Of a stretch of 64,000 nucleotides of DNA, positions 20,646 to 30,745 are shown piece by piece. The notes below the pieces were generated by a model. The model was not told where the DNA came from and made no database searches. It was given only the letters and a program-made list of their open reading frames with translations. This stretch comes from Nitrosomonas sp. (GTDB taxonomy: Bacteria; Pseudomonadota; Gammaproteobacteria; Burkholderiales; Nitrosomonadaceae): the NCBI RefSeq assembly GCF_019752415.1, contig NZ_JAIEME010000011.1, positions 1 through 64,000 of the forward strand. The letters run 5' to 3'. The stretch's first letter is position 1, and the number at the start of each line of letters is the position of its first letter. The translations under genes were made by a program, and so were the position numbers.

Positions 20646-21749
20646 ATGTTCAAGGGAAATTTTTCTATCAATTTAGACTTCTTTAAGATGAAGTCACCAC
20701 CACTAATAGGCGTGGACATTAGTTCTTCTTCTGTAAAAATGGTCGAATTATCATTGATAGATAAAGAGAGTAAAGCCTATCGGATTGAGCGTTATGCGAT
20801 TGAATCCATGCCAGCAGATGCAATGTTGGATGGTGCAATCGAAAACATGGAGGCAGTCAGTGAATGCCTGAGGCGTGGATGGAAACGTATGGGAACACGC
20901 CAGAAGAATGTGGTTCTTGCACTGCCTGCTACAGATGTTATTACCAAAAAAATTGTGGTTCCAGATGGGCAACGCGAAGATGACTTGGTGTTTCAAGTCG
21001 AGAATGAAGCCAGTCAATATATTCCTTTTCCTTTAGATGAAGTTGATTTGGACTTTCAAGTAACCAGGCCAGCACCTAATAATCCAGAAGAAGTTGAAGT
21101 GCTTATTGCTGCATCGCGAAAAGAGAAGGTGGAAGACCGTGTGGCTGTTGCACTTGCGGCAAGTCTTAAAACAGTCATTATGGATGTTGAGCCCTATGCA
21201 GCGCAGGCTGCATTCGAATTAACGTTGAGTCAATTACCCGAAGGCGGAAAAGATCAGGTAATGGCACTGGTTGACATTGGTGCGACAATCATGAAAATTA
21301 ATGTACTTCTTAACGGTGAGTCATTATATACGCGAGATCAGCCATTTGGGGGGAACCAACTGACTCAGGAGATTCAGAATCAATTTAATCTTTCGTTGGA
21401 AGATTCCGAGACCGCTAAAAGAAATGGCGGCCTACCCGAAAACTATAATACGGATGTTTTGCAGCCATTTTGCGAGACACTAGCTATTGAAGTGATGCGT
21501 GCTATTCAGTTTTTTTACACATCGACGCAGTATACCGAAGTTAATTATATTTTTATTGCCGGGGGGTCCGCAGCTATTCCTGGGCTAGATGCAATCATCG
21601 CAGCACGTACGCAAGTAAGCACCCTCGTTGTGAATCCTTTTTCAACCATGGAGTTGTCAAGTCGGATCATTCCAAGGCAACTTAATCTGGACGCACCTTC
21701 TCTGTTGATTGCCTGTGGTTTGGCACTGCGTAGTTTTGATCCATCATGA
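20646..21749 (+). CDS. pilM: Type IV pilus assembly protein PilM
   Basis: 367 residues, an actin-like ATPase that lines the cytoplasmic face of the inner membrane and binds the PilN N-terminus. LIGVDISSSSVKMVEL is the first phosphate motif and ALVDIGATIMKINVL the second; IFIAGGSAAIPGLDAI is the adenosine motif. It is the first gene of pilMNOPQ. A perfect TATAAT at 20614 may be part of its promoter, with only a weak -35. The stop overlaps pilN in ATGA. Confidence 0.95.
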   Translation: MFKGNFSINLDFFKMKSPPLIGVDISSSSVKMVELSLIDKESKAYRIERYAIESMPADAMLDGAIENMEAVSECLRRGWKRMGTRQKNVVLALPATDVITKKIVVPDGQREDDLVFQVENEASQYIPFPLDEVDLDFQVTRPAPNNPEEVEVLIAASRKEKVEDRVAVALAASLKTVIMDVEPYAAQAAFELTLSQLPEGGKDQVMALVDIGATIMKINVLLNGESLYTRDQPFGGNQLTQEIQNQFNLSLEDSETAKRNGGLPENYNTDVLQPFCETLAIEVMRAIQFFYTSTQYTEVNYIFIAGGSAAIPGLDAIIAARTQVSTLVVNPFSTMELSSRIIPRQLNLDAPSLLIACGLALRSFDPS

Positions 21750-22333
21750 TTCGAATTAATCTACTACCGCATCGCGAACTTAGGCGTAAAGCGAGACAAC
21801 AACTGATTGTAATTCTGGCAGGATTGGTTGGTTTACTAGCGATCGTTGTTGTTATGAGCATTCAAACAATTGGCGCTGGGGAAATAGATTACCAGAATGG
21901 CCGCAATCAATACTTAACTGACCAGATTGCTATTTTGGATACGGAAATTGCAGAAATAAAAGAAATAAAAGCGCAGACTAAGGAGTTAATAGCACGTAAG
22001 CAAGTTGTTGAGACATTACAAAGCAGCCGATCTGAAGTCGTTGTTTTGCTGGATCAGTTGGTCAGACTGCTTCCGGATGGCGTATATTTACAGAGTGTCA
22101 AACAAGACGATCATAACATTACTTTAGTTGGGTATGCGCAATCCAATGCCTGGGTTTCAGTGTTGATGCGCAACCTTGAATCATCCCAGTGGCTTGAGTC
22201 ACCTTTATTGATAGAAATTAAGGCGATGACTGTGAATAATGTGCGTCAAAATGAATTTAACATGAAAATAAAGCCCAAGCGGGCAACGATGGACGCTGTG
22301 CAAAATTTACTTCCTGCTGCTGCGAAATCTTAA
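21746..22333 (+). CDS. pilN: Type IV pilus inner membrane protein PilN
   Basis: 195 residues. It starts MIRINLLPHRELRRK, where INLLP is the conserved motif that binds PilM, followed by one membrane helix (about residues 20-42), a coiled coil and a periplasmic ferredoxin-like domain. PilN and PilO form the alignment subcomplex that links the pilus motor to the outer membrane secretin. It overlaps pilM by 4 bases. Confidence 0.94.
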   Translation: MIRINLLPHRELRRKARQQLIVILAGLVGLLAIVVVMSIQTIGAGEIDYQNGRNQYLTDQIAILDTEIAEIKEIKAQTKELIARKQVVETLQSSRSEVVVLLDQLVRLLPDGVYLQSVKQDDHNITLVGYAQSNAWVSVLMRNLESSQWLESPLLIEIKAMTVNNVRQNEFNMKIKPKRATMDAVQNLLPAAAKS

Positions 22334-22346
22334 GACCGCGGTTGCG

Positions 22347-22961
22347 ATGAACAAACTACTTCTTGAATTACGCCAGCTCGATATCAACCAGGCAGGAAAC
22401 TGGCCAATAGCATTTAAGGCTGCCGCTTTGACAATTTTATTTGTTGCTATTATCGTGGCGGGGCATTTCCTGGTTTGGCAGGAGCAAATTGAAACACTGG
22501 AAAATATTAAAGCGCAAGAAGAAACTTTAAAAGATACCTATCTTACAAAAAAAAGAAATGCTGTTAATTTACCTGCTTTGCGTCTGCAATTAAATGAGAT
22601 TGAGCAATCTCTCCGTGCCTTGTTGAAACAACTGCCAGATAAGTCAGAAATGGAAGCATTATTAGTAGACATTAATCAGGCTGGTTTAGGGCGTGGATTA
22701 CAATTTGAATTATTTAAGCCAGCGACGAATGAAACGATACACGCGTTTTATGCCGAACTCCCGGTTTCTATCCGTGTGACTGGCAGCTATCATGATATTG
22801 GGGCTTTTACCAGCGATGTAGCACAGTTATCACGTATCGTGACATTAAATGACATTAGCGTAACCCACGGAACTGATGGAAAATTAGTATTGGATGCTGT
22901 TGCAAAAACATTCCGCTATCTGGATGAAGAAGAAATAACAAAGCAGACTAAGGACAAATGA
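22347..22961 (+). CDS. pilO: Type IV pilus inner membrane protein PilO
   Basis: 204 residues: a short cytoplasmic part (LLLELRQLDINQAGNWP), one membrane helix (about 27-46), a coiled coil, then a periplasmic domain containing GRGLQFELFKPA and LPVSIRVTGSYHDIGAF, characteristic of PilO. It dimerises with PilN and binds PilP. It follows pilN by 13 bases. Confidence 0.94.
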   Translation: MNKLLLELRQLDINQAGNWPIAFKAAALTILFVAIIVAGHFLVWQEQIETLENIKAQEETLKDTYLTKKRNAVNLPALRLQLNEIEQSLRALLKQLPDKSEMEALLVDINQAGLGRGLQFELFKPATNETIHAFYAELPVSIRVTGSYHDIGAFTSDVAQLSRIVTLNDISVTHGTDGKLVLDAVAKTFRYLDEEEITKQTKDK

Positions 22962-22964
22962 TTT

Positions 22965-23483
22965 ATGATAAGACACATTTTCCTGCTAGCGTTGTTTATG
23001 ATTCCTTTAACTATGATGACTGCTTGTACTCAAAATGACTATGCTGACTTGGAAGCATTTATTCAGAGTTCCGGGGATGGCCTGCATGGACAGATTGATC
23101 CATTGCCAGAAGTTAAACCGCAGCAGTATTTTACTTATGAGGCGTTTGATATATCCAGTCCATTTGTTCCGCGTAAAAATGATCAAGCGCAAACTATTAC
23201 AAGTGGTATTCAACCTGATTTAAACCGGCATAAGGAAGTATTAGAGTCTTATCCGCTGGAAAGTTTATCGATGGTTGGCTCGTTGCAACGACACAATATG
23301 ATATTTGCTTTAATTAAATCTCCAGATGGTACATTACATCGGGTGAAAATTGGCAATCACTTAGGCGAGAATTTCGGGAAAATTAACCAGATTTCAGAAG
23401 CAGAAGTTAAACTGTCGGAAATTATGCAGGATGGTGTGAATGAATGGACTGAACGGACGAGTGTGCTTATGCTGAAAAATTAG
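22965..23483 (+). CDS. pilP: Type IV pilus assembly lipoprotein PilP
   Basis: 172 residues. The signal peptide ends in the lipobox MTAC, so Cys21 should carry the lipid anchor. A proline-rich linker leads to a C-terminal beta domain with LESLSMVGSL and RVKIGNHLGENFG that contacts the PilQ N domains. It begins 3 bases after the pilO stop. Confidence 0.94.
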   Translation: MIRHIFLLALFMIPLTMMTACTQNDYADLEAFIQSSGDGLHGQIDPLPEVKPQQYFTYEAFDISSPFVPRKNDQAQTITSGIQPDLNRHKEVLESYPLESLSMVGSLQRHNMIFALIKSPDGTLHRVKIGNHLGENFGKINQISEAEVKLSEIMQDGVNEWTERTSVLMLKN

Positions 23484-23493
23484 GAATAAAGCC

Positions 23494-25605
23494 ATGAAGC
23501 TACTAATAATGAGAAGATATGGCCTAAGCGTGGTTATGCTAGCACTGTTAGTTTGTTTTACAACGGCAATTTTTGCTGAATCAACTGTAACTGAAGAAAC
23601 AGCCCAGAACAGTATCCGCTCTATTGATATTTCTACCTTCCGGAATGGCCAAGTAATCGCCAAACTCACTTTAGATCACCCCATAGGCACGCTTCCAACG
23701 GGTGTCGCGCTGGACAATCCCTACCGTATTTATTTTGACTTCTATCAAGTTTCTAATGGTGTGGGTAAGAACATCCAAGAAGCTGTCGATGGAGATTTAC
23801 GCAGTATTAATATCGTGCAGGTCGGGGATCGAACCCGGCTGGTGCTGAATTTATCGAAACTAATGCGGCACGATATCCAGGTGCAAGAGAATGTACTGTT
23901 AATCAATTTGGTTAGTGTGGCGGAGAATCAAACAGTCAATACAGTGGTTCGTTTTGCCGAAGAGACGCCCAATAAAAAATTGAATAGTCTGCAAGATATT
24001 GATTTTCGGCGTGGCGCGAATGGTGAAGGTCGCGTAGAAATTGATATGACAAAAGCGGGCTCAGTCGTTGATGTGCAGCAGCAGGGGGATGATATTTTTG
24101 TCGAGTTCGTGGACACGCTATTGCCTGATAGCTTGAGAAGACGATTCGATGTGGTGGATTTCGCCACGCCAGTGCATACCATTGAAACTTCCAAGAAGGG
24201 AGATAACGTTCGAATGGTGGTGAAATCAAGAGGCCGCTGGGAGCACTCTGCACGTCAGACTGGTACACGGTTTATTCTGGAAGTGAGAGCTCTGACTTTG
24301 GATGAGGAAGAACTGGCGAGAAAAAAACGAGTTGATGGCGGATATATGGGTGAGAGACTTTCGCTTAATTTTCAGGATGTGGAAGTGCGAGCGGTACTAC
24401 AAGTTATCGCTGATTTTACCAATTTTAATATCATTGCCAGCGATTCCGTTTCTGGAAATCTCACCTTACGTTTAAAAGATGTTCCTTGGGATCAAGCGCT
24501 TGATATTGTGTTACAAGCACATGACTTGGATAAGCGAAAGACAGGCAATATTATTTTTGTGGCACCGCGTAAAGAAATGGCCGACAGAGAGTTACTGGAC
24601 TTGGAAGCACAACTGCAGGTAACTGAAATGGAGCCTGTGCGCTCAGAAATTTTTCAGTTGAATCATCGTAGGGTTAATTCTTTATCGTTTGAAGGAATGC
24701 TGAGCAAGCGAGGTACGATTAATTTGGATGAGATAAGCAATACAGTAACGGTTACAGATATTCCCGTTAGATTAAGTGAGATTAAGAAGCGGATACAGCG
24801 GTTAGATGTTTTTGAGAGGCAGGTTATGATTGAGGCGCGTATCGTTGAAGCGATTGATACATTTAGTCGAAGTTTGGGCGCGCGTTTTGGTGTGCAAAAT
24901 TCAACAGGTGTGGGTGGTCAGGGGCTGGGAATCTCAGGTAATCTGGCTGGTTCAAGTGCTCTAGCTGGTGGCGGTGGCGCGGCAGGCGCTAACAATCTGA
25001 ATGTTAATTTGCCAGCTGCGGCTGCGACTGGATTACTAGGCGGGCCAGCTGCACTGGGGCTCAGTTTGATGAAGTTTAATAATGGTCGGTTAATCAATCT
25101 CGAATTATCTGCATTAGAAACTGATAACAAAGGAAGAGTGATCGCAAGTCCCCGTGTTGTGACTGCACATGGAATAGAAGCCACTATCGAACAAGGTGAT
25201 CGGGTACCCTTTCAGCAAGCAACCAGTAGCGGTGCTACAAGCATTCGTTTTATGGATGCGACACTCAGGTTAAAGGTTAAACCATTGATTACCTACAATG
25301 GTCAGATAGATATGGAATTAAATGTGAATCAAGATAAGATTGGCACACCTATTAATCAATTTCTGCCGCCACCGATTAATACCAAACAAGTAACGACTAA
25401 GGTTCTGGTAGAAAATGGCGGAACTGTGGTGATTGGTGGTATTTTTGATCGAACTGAGAATCAAGTGGTTAATAAAGTACCGCTTTTGGGTGACATTCCT
25501 GTGCTGGGCAGTATTTTTCGTAATACAGTTAAAGTAGATAATAAACGCGAATTGTTGATTTTTGTGACACCGCGTATCTTAAGCGAGAATCTTAATCTAC
25601 AGTGA
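23494..25605 (+). CDS. pilQ: Type IV pilus secretin PilQ
   Basis: 703 residues, the outer membrane pore for pili. It has a signal peptide (cut near FTTAIFA), N-terminal AMIN domain(s) that bind peptidoglycan, an STN/N0 domain beginning LSLNFQDVEVRAVLQVIADF, an N1 domain, and the secretin core ending VPLLGDIPVLGSIFRN and LLIFVTPRIL. The core carries a Gly/Ala-rich insert at about residues 470-520. In many relatives aroK-aroB follow; here the next gene is trmL on the other strand, with stops 7 bases apart. Confidence 0.96.
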   Translation: MKLLIMRRYGLSVVMLALLVCFTTAIFAESTVTEETAQNSIRSIDISTFRNGQVIAKLTLDHPIGTLPTGVALDNPYRIYFDFYQVSNGVGKNIQEAVDGDLRSINIVQVGDRTRLVLNLSKLMRHDIQVQENVLLINLVSVAENQTVNTVVRFAEETPNKKLNSLQDIDFRRGANGEGRVEIDMTKAGSVVDVQQQGDDIFVEFVDTLLPDSLRRRFDVVDFATPVHTIETSKKGDNVRMVVKSRGRWEHSARQTGTRFILEVRALTLDEEELARKKRVDGGYMGERLSLNFQDVEVRAVLQVIADFTNFNIIASDSVSGNLTLRLKDVPWDQALDIVLQAHDLDKRKTGNIIFVAPRKEMADRELLDLEAQLQVTEMEPVRSEIFQLNHRRVNSLSFEGMLSKRGTINLDEISNTVTVTDIPVRLSEIKKRIQRLDVFERQVMIEARIVEAIDTFSRSLGARFGVQNSTGVGGQGLGISGNLAGSSALAGGGGAAGANNLNVNLPAAAATGLLGGPAALGLSLMKFNNGRLINLELSALETDNKGRVIASPRVVTAHGIEATIEQGDRVPFQQATSSGATSIRFMDATLRLKVKPLITYNGQIDMELNVNQDKIGTPINQFLPPPINTKQVTTKVLVENGGTVVIGGIFDRTENQVVNKVPLLGDIPVLGSIFRNTVKVDNKRELLIFVTPRILSENLNLQ

Positions 25606-25612
25606 CAATCCT

Positions 25613-26077
25613 CTATTGTCCTGATGGGAACTTAGCTTGGCGCCATGCCTCATAAGCAACAATGGCAACGGCATTGGATAAGTTCAAACTGCGGCTGGTC
25701 GCGATCATCGGTACTCGAATACGGTGTGGTTCCGGGAAAGATTCTATGATGTGGATAGGCAATCCGCAGCTTTCTGCGCCAAACACAAAAGCATCTCCGG
25801 TCTTGTATATCACTTTGTCATAGCGCTGTTTTCCCTTCGTGGTGATCGCAAACATGCGATGTCCTGGCAAATTCTGACAGCAATCTGCCCAATTCTCATG
25901 CACTTTTATTTGTGCAAATTCATGATAATCCAGACCAGCACGTAATAACTGCTTGTCTTGTAGTGGAAAACCTAAAGGTTTAACCAGATGCAAATGCATG
26001 CCGGTGTTGGCGCAGAGGCGGATGATATTGCCCGTATTGGGCGGGATTTCCGGTTGGTGAAGAATGATGTTAAACAT
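25613..26077 (-). CDS. trmL: tRNA (cytidine/uridine-34 2'-O)-methyltransferase TrmL
   Basis: 154 residues of the SPOUT superfamily. It methylates the wobble base of tRNA-Leu isoacceptors. The N-terminus FNIILHQPEIPPNTGNIIRL and the knot motifs FVFGAESCGLP, RIRVPM and SLNLSNAVAIVAYE are diagnostic. It has its own transcript direction opposite pilQ and follows the comF-like gene by about 25 bases, probably as one unit. Confidence 0.95.
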   Translation of the reverse strand: MFNIILHQPEIPPNTGNIIRLCANTGMHLHLVKPLGFPLQDKQLLRAGLDYHEFAQIKVHENWADCCQNLPGHRMFAITTKGKQRYDKVIYKTGDAFVFGAESCGLPIHIIESFPEPHRIRVPMIATSRSLNLSNAVAIVAYEAWRQAKFPSGQ

Positions 26078-26102
26078 GCGGATAGTGTGGATTAAGTATT
26101 TG

Positions 26103-26801
26103 TCACAGCCTATGAGAGCCGATCTGATTTATCTCTGGTAAAGTTCTCGCGATAACCCAGTTACTGATTTCAGCAGCACCTTGCTTACGTAATATTTTAG
26201 CCAATTCGTTTAATGTAGCGCCCGTTGTCATCACGTCATCGACTAGCGCGATGTGTTTGCCAGACAACTCTATTTTACAGCTAAATGCCTTACGGATATT
26301 TTTCTGGCGATCCTTCCAGGGTAATCCGGTTTGCGGCGGTGTATGTTTGATACGCTGACAACTATCGGGTAGTAAAACAATCCCCATACGCTTCGAGATA
26401 TATCGACTGATTTCCATAGCCTGATTAAATCCGCGCTCACGCAACCTGATCGGATGTAGCGGCATCGGTATGATGATATCCGGTATTATCTTCTCTGTTG
26501 CCTGAAATCGTGTGATGAAGAAGTTGGCAAGAATCGGTGCGATAGCGAGATCGGTTTGATATTTTAACGCATGAATCATTGTATCGACAGGAAAGGTATA
26601 GCGAAGTGCTGCGATGGTGCGTGTGAATGCAGGCGGTTTTGTCAAACAAGCACCACAGATTTCCGCTGTTGGCACTGGCCACAGGCAAATAGGACAATGG
26701 TTAAGCGGCAATTGCGGTAAGTGATTATAACAAGGTTCGCATAAATCCTGTTTTGTGGGGGTGTCGCACAACACACAATTTTTCTGACTGAAGATCTGCA
26801 C
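26103..26801 (-). CDS. ComF family phosphoribosyltransferase-like protein
   Basis: About 232 residues from a GTG at 26801; the track extends to a GTG at 26906, but the extra 35 residues have no family look and would fill the bioB promoter region. An N-terminal zinc-finger part (CVLCDTP, CEPCYNHLP, CPICLWPVP, CGACL) is followed by a PRTase-type domain with RERGFNQAMEISR and the PRPP loop ALVDDVMTTGATLNEL. ComF helps DNA uptake in competent bacteria and the E. coli relative is GntX. The link to nearby pil genes is suggestive only. Confidence 0.88.
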   Translation of the reverse strand: MQIFSQKNCVLCDTPTKQDLCEPCYNHLPQLPLNHCPICLWPVPTAEICGACLTKPPAFTRTIAALRYTFPVDTMIHALKYQTDLAIAPILANFFITRFQATEKIIPDIIIPMPLHPIRLRERGFNQAMEISRYISKRMGIVLLPDSCQRIKHTPPQTGLPWKDRQKNIRKAFSCKIELSGKHIALVDDVMTTGATLNELAKILRKQGAAEISNWVIARTLPEINQIGSHRL

Positions 26802-26932
26802 GATAATTAATCCATTGTATAAAAATGGGGTATGGAAAAATTGACAATGTCCATTGAATCCTTGATCATCCAAATTTATCGGCAACTGGCGCGAATGATA
26901 CGCCACTTAAACAAAACGACAGGTAAATTGGT

Positions 26933-27937
26933 ATGAATTTAGATTCTCTCACAATCAGCGAAACACAAAATGACGCAAGCAGAATAACCGGGAAATCAGA
27001 TGATTCAGTCTATTGGAGTGTGGCAGAAGTTCAGTCGTTACTGGATACGCCATTTAACGATCTGATTTACCGCGCACAATCTATTCACCGCCAGCATCAC
27101 GATGCCAATGGGGTGCAATTATCCACATTGATTTCAGTCAAAACAGGCGGTTGTCCGGAAGACTGCGGTTATTGTCCGCAAGCAGCGCGGTATCATACCG
27201 GGGTCGATAATCAGGACATGCTGTCGCTGGAGGAAGTCGTATCGGCAGCGGCTGCAGCAAAAGCTAACGGCGCGTCGCGGTTTTGTATGGGTGCGGCGTG
27301 GCGTGGGCCAAAGCAGCGTGATATGGACAAAATGACTGAAATGGTGCGCGCGGTTAAATCGTTGGGGATGGAAACCTGTGCGACGTTGGGATTATTAAAA
27401 CCCGGCCAGGCGCAACAACTCGGTGATGCCGGTTTGGATTATTACAATCACAATCTCGATACCGCACCGGAATTTTATGAAGAAATCATCACTACGCGAC
27501 AGTATGAGGATCGCTTGGATACATTGCAGCAAGTGCGCAATGCCGGAATTAACGTGTGTTGTGGCGGTATTGTCGGGATGGGAGAAACGCGTCTGTCGCG
27601 CGCCGGATTGATCGCGCAATTAGCCAATCTGAATCCTTATCCGGAATCCGTTCCGATCAATCATCTGGTGCAAGTTCAGGGTACGCCACTGTATGGCACT
27701 GCAGTATTGGATCCGTTGGAGTTTGTGCGTACGATTGCAGCAGCCCGAATTACCATGCCGAAAGCTATGGTGCGTTTGTCTGCAGGCAGACAGGAAATGT
27801 CCGACGCCGTGCAAGCACTGTGTTTTCTGGCCGGCGCCAATTCGATTTTTTATGGCGATAAGTTGTTGACTACGGGAAATCCGGAATCAGATCGTGATCG
27901 GGCGTTATTGGATAAATTAGGGTTACACGCGCTGTAA
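26933..27937 (+). CDS. bioB: Biotin synthase
   Basis: 334 residues. A radical SAM enzyme that inserts sulfur into dethiobiotin. [10 protein letters not shown] supplies the CxxxCxxC ligands of the 4Fe-4S cluster; later Cys residues in RFCMGAAWR and [12 protein letters not shown] and the Arg in VRLSAGR ligate the 2Fe-2S cluster. It opens the bioBFHCD operon. The N-terminus is about 30 residues longer than the conserved core. I do not see a clear BirA-type operator upstream. Confidence 0.97.
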   Translation: MNLDSLTISETQNDASRITGKSDDSVYWSVAEVQSLLDTPFNDLIYRAQSIHRQHHDANGVQLSTLISVKTGGCPEDCGYCPQAARYHTGVDNQDMLSLEEVVSAAAAAKANGASRFCMGAAWRGPKQRDMDKMTEMVRAVKSLGMETCATLGLLKPGQAQQLGDAGLDYYNHNLDTAPEFYEEIITTRQYEDRLDTLQQVRNAGINVCCGGIVGMGETRLSRAGLIAQLANLNPYPESVPINHLVQVQGTPLYGTAVLDPLEFVRTIAAARITMPKAMVRLSAGRQEMSDAVQALCFLAGANSIFYGDKLLTTGNPESDRDRALLDKLGLHAL

Positions 27938-27940
27938 CGC

Positions 27941-29107
27941 ATGTTTCCAGATTTGGCTGATCAACTGCGCGCCCGCGAGCAGAAAGGGCTGCGGCGCTTC
28001 CGGCAAATCGTGGAAAGTCCGCAAGCAAGCCATATCACCATTGATGGCCATGATTATCTGGCATTCAGCAGTAATGATTATCTGGGGTTGGCCAATCATC
28101 CGGACTTGATTCATGCGGCTTGCGAAGGTGCACAGCACTACGGTGTGGGTGCAGGCGCTTCGCACCTCATCAATGGCCATTCTGTCGCGCATCATATTCT
28201 GGAAGAAACTCTGGCTCAGTTTACCGGTTTTCCAAGAGCATTGCTGTTTTCTACCGGGTATATGGCAAATATCGGTGTGGTTACAGCCTTGGTGGGACGT
28301 GAAGATGCGATTTTTGCGGATAAGCTGAACCACGCTTCGCTGAACGATGCGGCTTTACTGTCACGGGCTAAATTTATCCGCTATTCGCATCTTGATCTTG
28401 CTACTTTGGAACAGCGTTTGGCGGATTCCAATTCCCGGCGCAAGCTGGTCATCTCTGACGCCGTGTTCAGTATGGAAGGCGATATCGCACCGATCAAGCA
28501 GCTGATTGCACTGTGTGAAAAATATCATGCGCTGTTGTTATTGGATGATGCCCATGGTTTTGGTGTATTAGGGCAACAGGGACGAGGTAGCTTATTCTTG
28601 CCGGATAACACTAGTGTGCATTCACCGAACATCGTGTATATGGCAACGCTGGGTAAAGCTGCCGGTGTATTTGGTGCATTTGTTGCCGCGCAAGCCGATG
28701 TGGTCGAAACTCTGATCCAGTCTGCGCGCAGTTATATCTACACAACAGCGGCACCGCCATTGCTCTCGCACGCACTATTAACGAGTCTGAAACTGATTGA
28801 ATTAGATGAATGGCGGCGTGACGCTTTGCTACAAAACATTGCACAATTAAAAAATGACTTACTGTCTTCATCCTGGAAATTACTGCCTTCCAGCACGCCG
28901 ATTCAACCCTTGTTGATTGGTGAAAGCCATGAAGCAGTGCGGGTTAGTCAGACATTACGAGAACGCGGAATTTTAGTTCCGGCGATTCGCCCGCCGACGG
29001 TGCCGCAAGGTAAGGCGCGATTACGTATTTCTTTATCCACCACGCATCAGCCGCACGATATTCTGCGCCTGACGCAGGCATTGAATGAATTGGCACTCGA
29101 TTCATGA
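27941..29107 (+). CDS. bioF: 8-amino-7-oxononanoate synthase
   Basis: 388 residues. A PLP enzyme that joins alanine to pimeloyl-ACP. The core has FSSNDYLGLANHP, GAGASHLINGHSVAHH, LLLDDAHGFGVLGQQGRGS and the PLP lysine in YMATLGKAAGVFGAF. It starts 3 bases after bioB and its stop overlaps the bioH ATG (ATGA), so translation is probably coupled. Confidence 0.97.
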   Translation: MFPDLADQLRAREQKGLRRFRQIVESPQASHITIDGHDYLAFSSNDYLGLANHPDLIHAACEGAQHYGVGAGASHLINGHSVAHHILEETLAQFTGFPRALLFSTGYMANIGVVTALVGREDAIFADKLNHASLNDAALLSRAKFIRYSHLDLATLEQRLADSNSRRKLVISDAVFSMEGDIAPIKQLIALCEKYHALLLLDDAHGFGVLGQQGRGSLFLPDNTSVHSPNIVYMATLGKAAGVFGAFVAAQADVVETLIQSARSYIYTTAAPPLLSHALLTSLKLIELDEWRRDALLQNIAQLKNDLLSSSWKLLPSSTPIQPLLIGESHEAVRVSQTLRERGILVPAIRPPTVPQGKARLRISLSTTHQPHDILRLTQALNELALDS

Positions 29108-29874
29108 CATATCTGCATGTCGAATCGATGGGGGATGGTCCTGATCTCGTTTTATTGCACGGTTGGGCCATGCACAGTGGTATCTGGAGCGGCGTTCAAG
29201 AACAACTGAGTCAACAGTTCCGGTTACATTTGATCGATCTGCCCGGGCATGGACTCAGCCCCGCGAGTGAACCGGGAACACTGAATCACCTTGTTGAGAT
29301 CATCACGAAAATTCTGCCAGAGCATTGCATAGTTGGCGGTTGGTCACTGGGCGGGCAGATTGCGATGGAATTGGCGCTGCGTGAACCGGAGCGTGTGAAG
29401 CAACTGATTTTGATTTCGACTACGCCCTGTTTTGCCAAACGCGACGATTGGAAGTGGGGCATGGAACACAAATTGTTGCAGCTGTTTTTGGAAAATTTGA
29501 AACTCAATTATGCAACCACGATTAACCGCTTCCTGACGCTGCAGATGAGCGGAGACCGGGATGCGAGCAAGATTCTGTTACAACTGCGCAAGCACTTTTT
29601 TCAACGCGCTGAACCGGATCCGGATGCATTGCTAAAGGGACTCAGAATCCTGCAGGAAAGTGACTTACGCGATCGCATGGGGGCTATCAAGCAGCCGGTT
29701 TTATTATTGCATGGTGAAAATGACGTGATTACGCATCCCGCCGCTGCCGACTGGATGTATCAGCAATTAGCGAAATCGCAACGGATGATGTTTCCGCATT
29801 GCGGACATGCACCGTTTCTATCTTACCCCGATCAATTTGTGACTTATCTCAATGAATTCCGAACATACGCTTGA
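29104..29874 (+). CDS. bioH: Pimeloyl-ACP methyl ester carboxylesterase
   Basis: 256 residues, an alpha/beta hydrolase. The nucleophile elbow GWSLGGQIA, the acid HGENDVITHP and the His in HCGHAPFLS make the catalytic triad. It removes the methyl ester added by BioC once the pimeloyl chain is finished. Having bioH inside the operon, next to bioC, supports the classic BioC-BioH route; in E. coli bioH lies elsewhere. Confidence 0.95.
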   Translation: MTYLHVESMGDGPDLVLLHGWAMHSGIWSGVQEQLSQQFRLHLIDLPGHGLSPASEPGTLNHLVEIITKILPEHCIVGGWSLGGQIAMELALREPERVKQLILISTTPCFAKRDDWKWGMEHKLLQLFLENLKLNYATTINRFLTLQMSGDRDASKILLQLRKHFFQRAEPDPDALLKGLRILQESDLRDRMGAIKQPVLLLHGENDVITHPAAADWMYQQLAKSQRMMFPHCGHAPFLSYPDQFVTYLNEFRTYA

Positions 29875-30733
29875 TAAAAAACAATTGCGCACTGCGTTTG
29901 AACGCGCAGCGAGCAGCTACGACCAAGCGGCTGTGCTGCAACGTGAAATCAGTAACCGCATGCTATCGCGCCTGGAATACATCAAATATCAGCCGGATGT
30001 AATTCTCGATGCTGGCAGCGGAACGGGTTACGGCAGTCAGCAATTGGCTAAACGCTATCCAAATAGTCAATTGATTGCGATGGATATCGCCTGGGCGATG
30101 TTATCGCACGCGCGGCCGAACACGGTTTGGTGGCAGCGCTTGCTGCCATTGTTGCAACAGCGCTCTTACTATGTGTGTGCCGATGTTGAGCAAATTCCGG
30201 TTAAAAATGAGAGTGTCGGCATGATATGGTCGAACCTCGCGCTACAATGGTGTAATGATCTTGAGCACACATTTTCCGAGATGCATCGCATTTTGCGTAC
30301 TGATGGTTTGGTGATGTTTAGCACTTTTGGCCCGGATACCTTAAAGGAATTACGCCAGTCTTTTGCGCAAGTGGATGCGTTCAGTCACGTTAATCGCTTT
30401 ATTGATATGCATGACATCGGCGATCTGCTGGTGCACAATGGCTTCTCTACGCCGGTGATGGACATGGAATATATTACCCTGACTTACCCGGATGTCACCA
30501 GTGTGATGCGCGATTTAAAAGCCATTGGCGCGCATAACGTGACACAAGGACGGCAGCAAGGGCTGATGGGGAAAAACAAATGGCAGAAAGCCATCTCGGA
30601 ATATGAAAAATTGCGCCGCGACGGTAAATTGCCCGCCACATATGAAGTGGTGTACGGCCATGCCTGGAAACCGCAATCGCGCCAATCCGTGTTGACGCCG
30701 GAAACACGCAGGCAACTGGGTTTAATGGGGTAA
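29852..30733 (+). CDS. bioC: Malonyl-ACP O-methyltransferase
   Basis: 293 residues, a SAM-dependent methyltransferase. LDAGSGTGYGSQQLAKRYP is motif I and MIWSNLALQWCNDLEHTFSE is typical of BioC. It methylates malonyl-ACP to disguise it as a fatty acid primer. It overlaps bioH by 23 bases. Confidence 0.95.
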   Translation: MNSEHTLDKKQLRTAFERAASSYDQAAVLQREISNRMLSRLEYIKYQPDVILDAGSGTGYGSQQLAKRYPNSQLIAMDIAWAMLSHARPNTVWWQRLLPLLQQRSYYVCADVEQIPVKNESVGMIWSNLALQWCNDLEHTFSEMHRILRTDGLVMFSTFGPDTLKELRQSFAQVDAFSHVNRFIDMHDIGDLLVHNGFSTPVMDMEYITLTYPDVTSVMRDLKAIGAHNVTQGRQQGLMGKNKWQKAISEYEKLRRDGKLPATYEVVYGHAWKPQSRQSVLTPETRRQLGLMG

Positions 30734-30745
30734 GTCGGCTTCTCT

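Noticed and set aside
24918-25184. 88-codon minus-strand ORF with Pro/Ala runs
   Set aside because: Shadow of the Gly/Ala-rich insert of pilQ.
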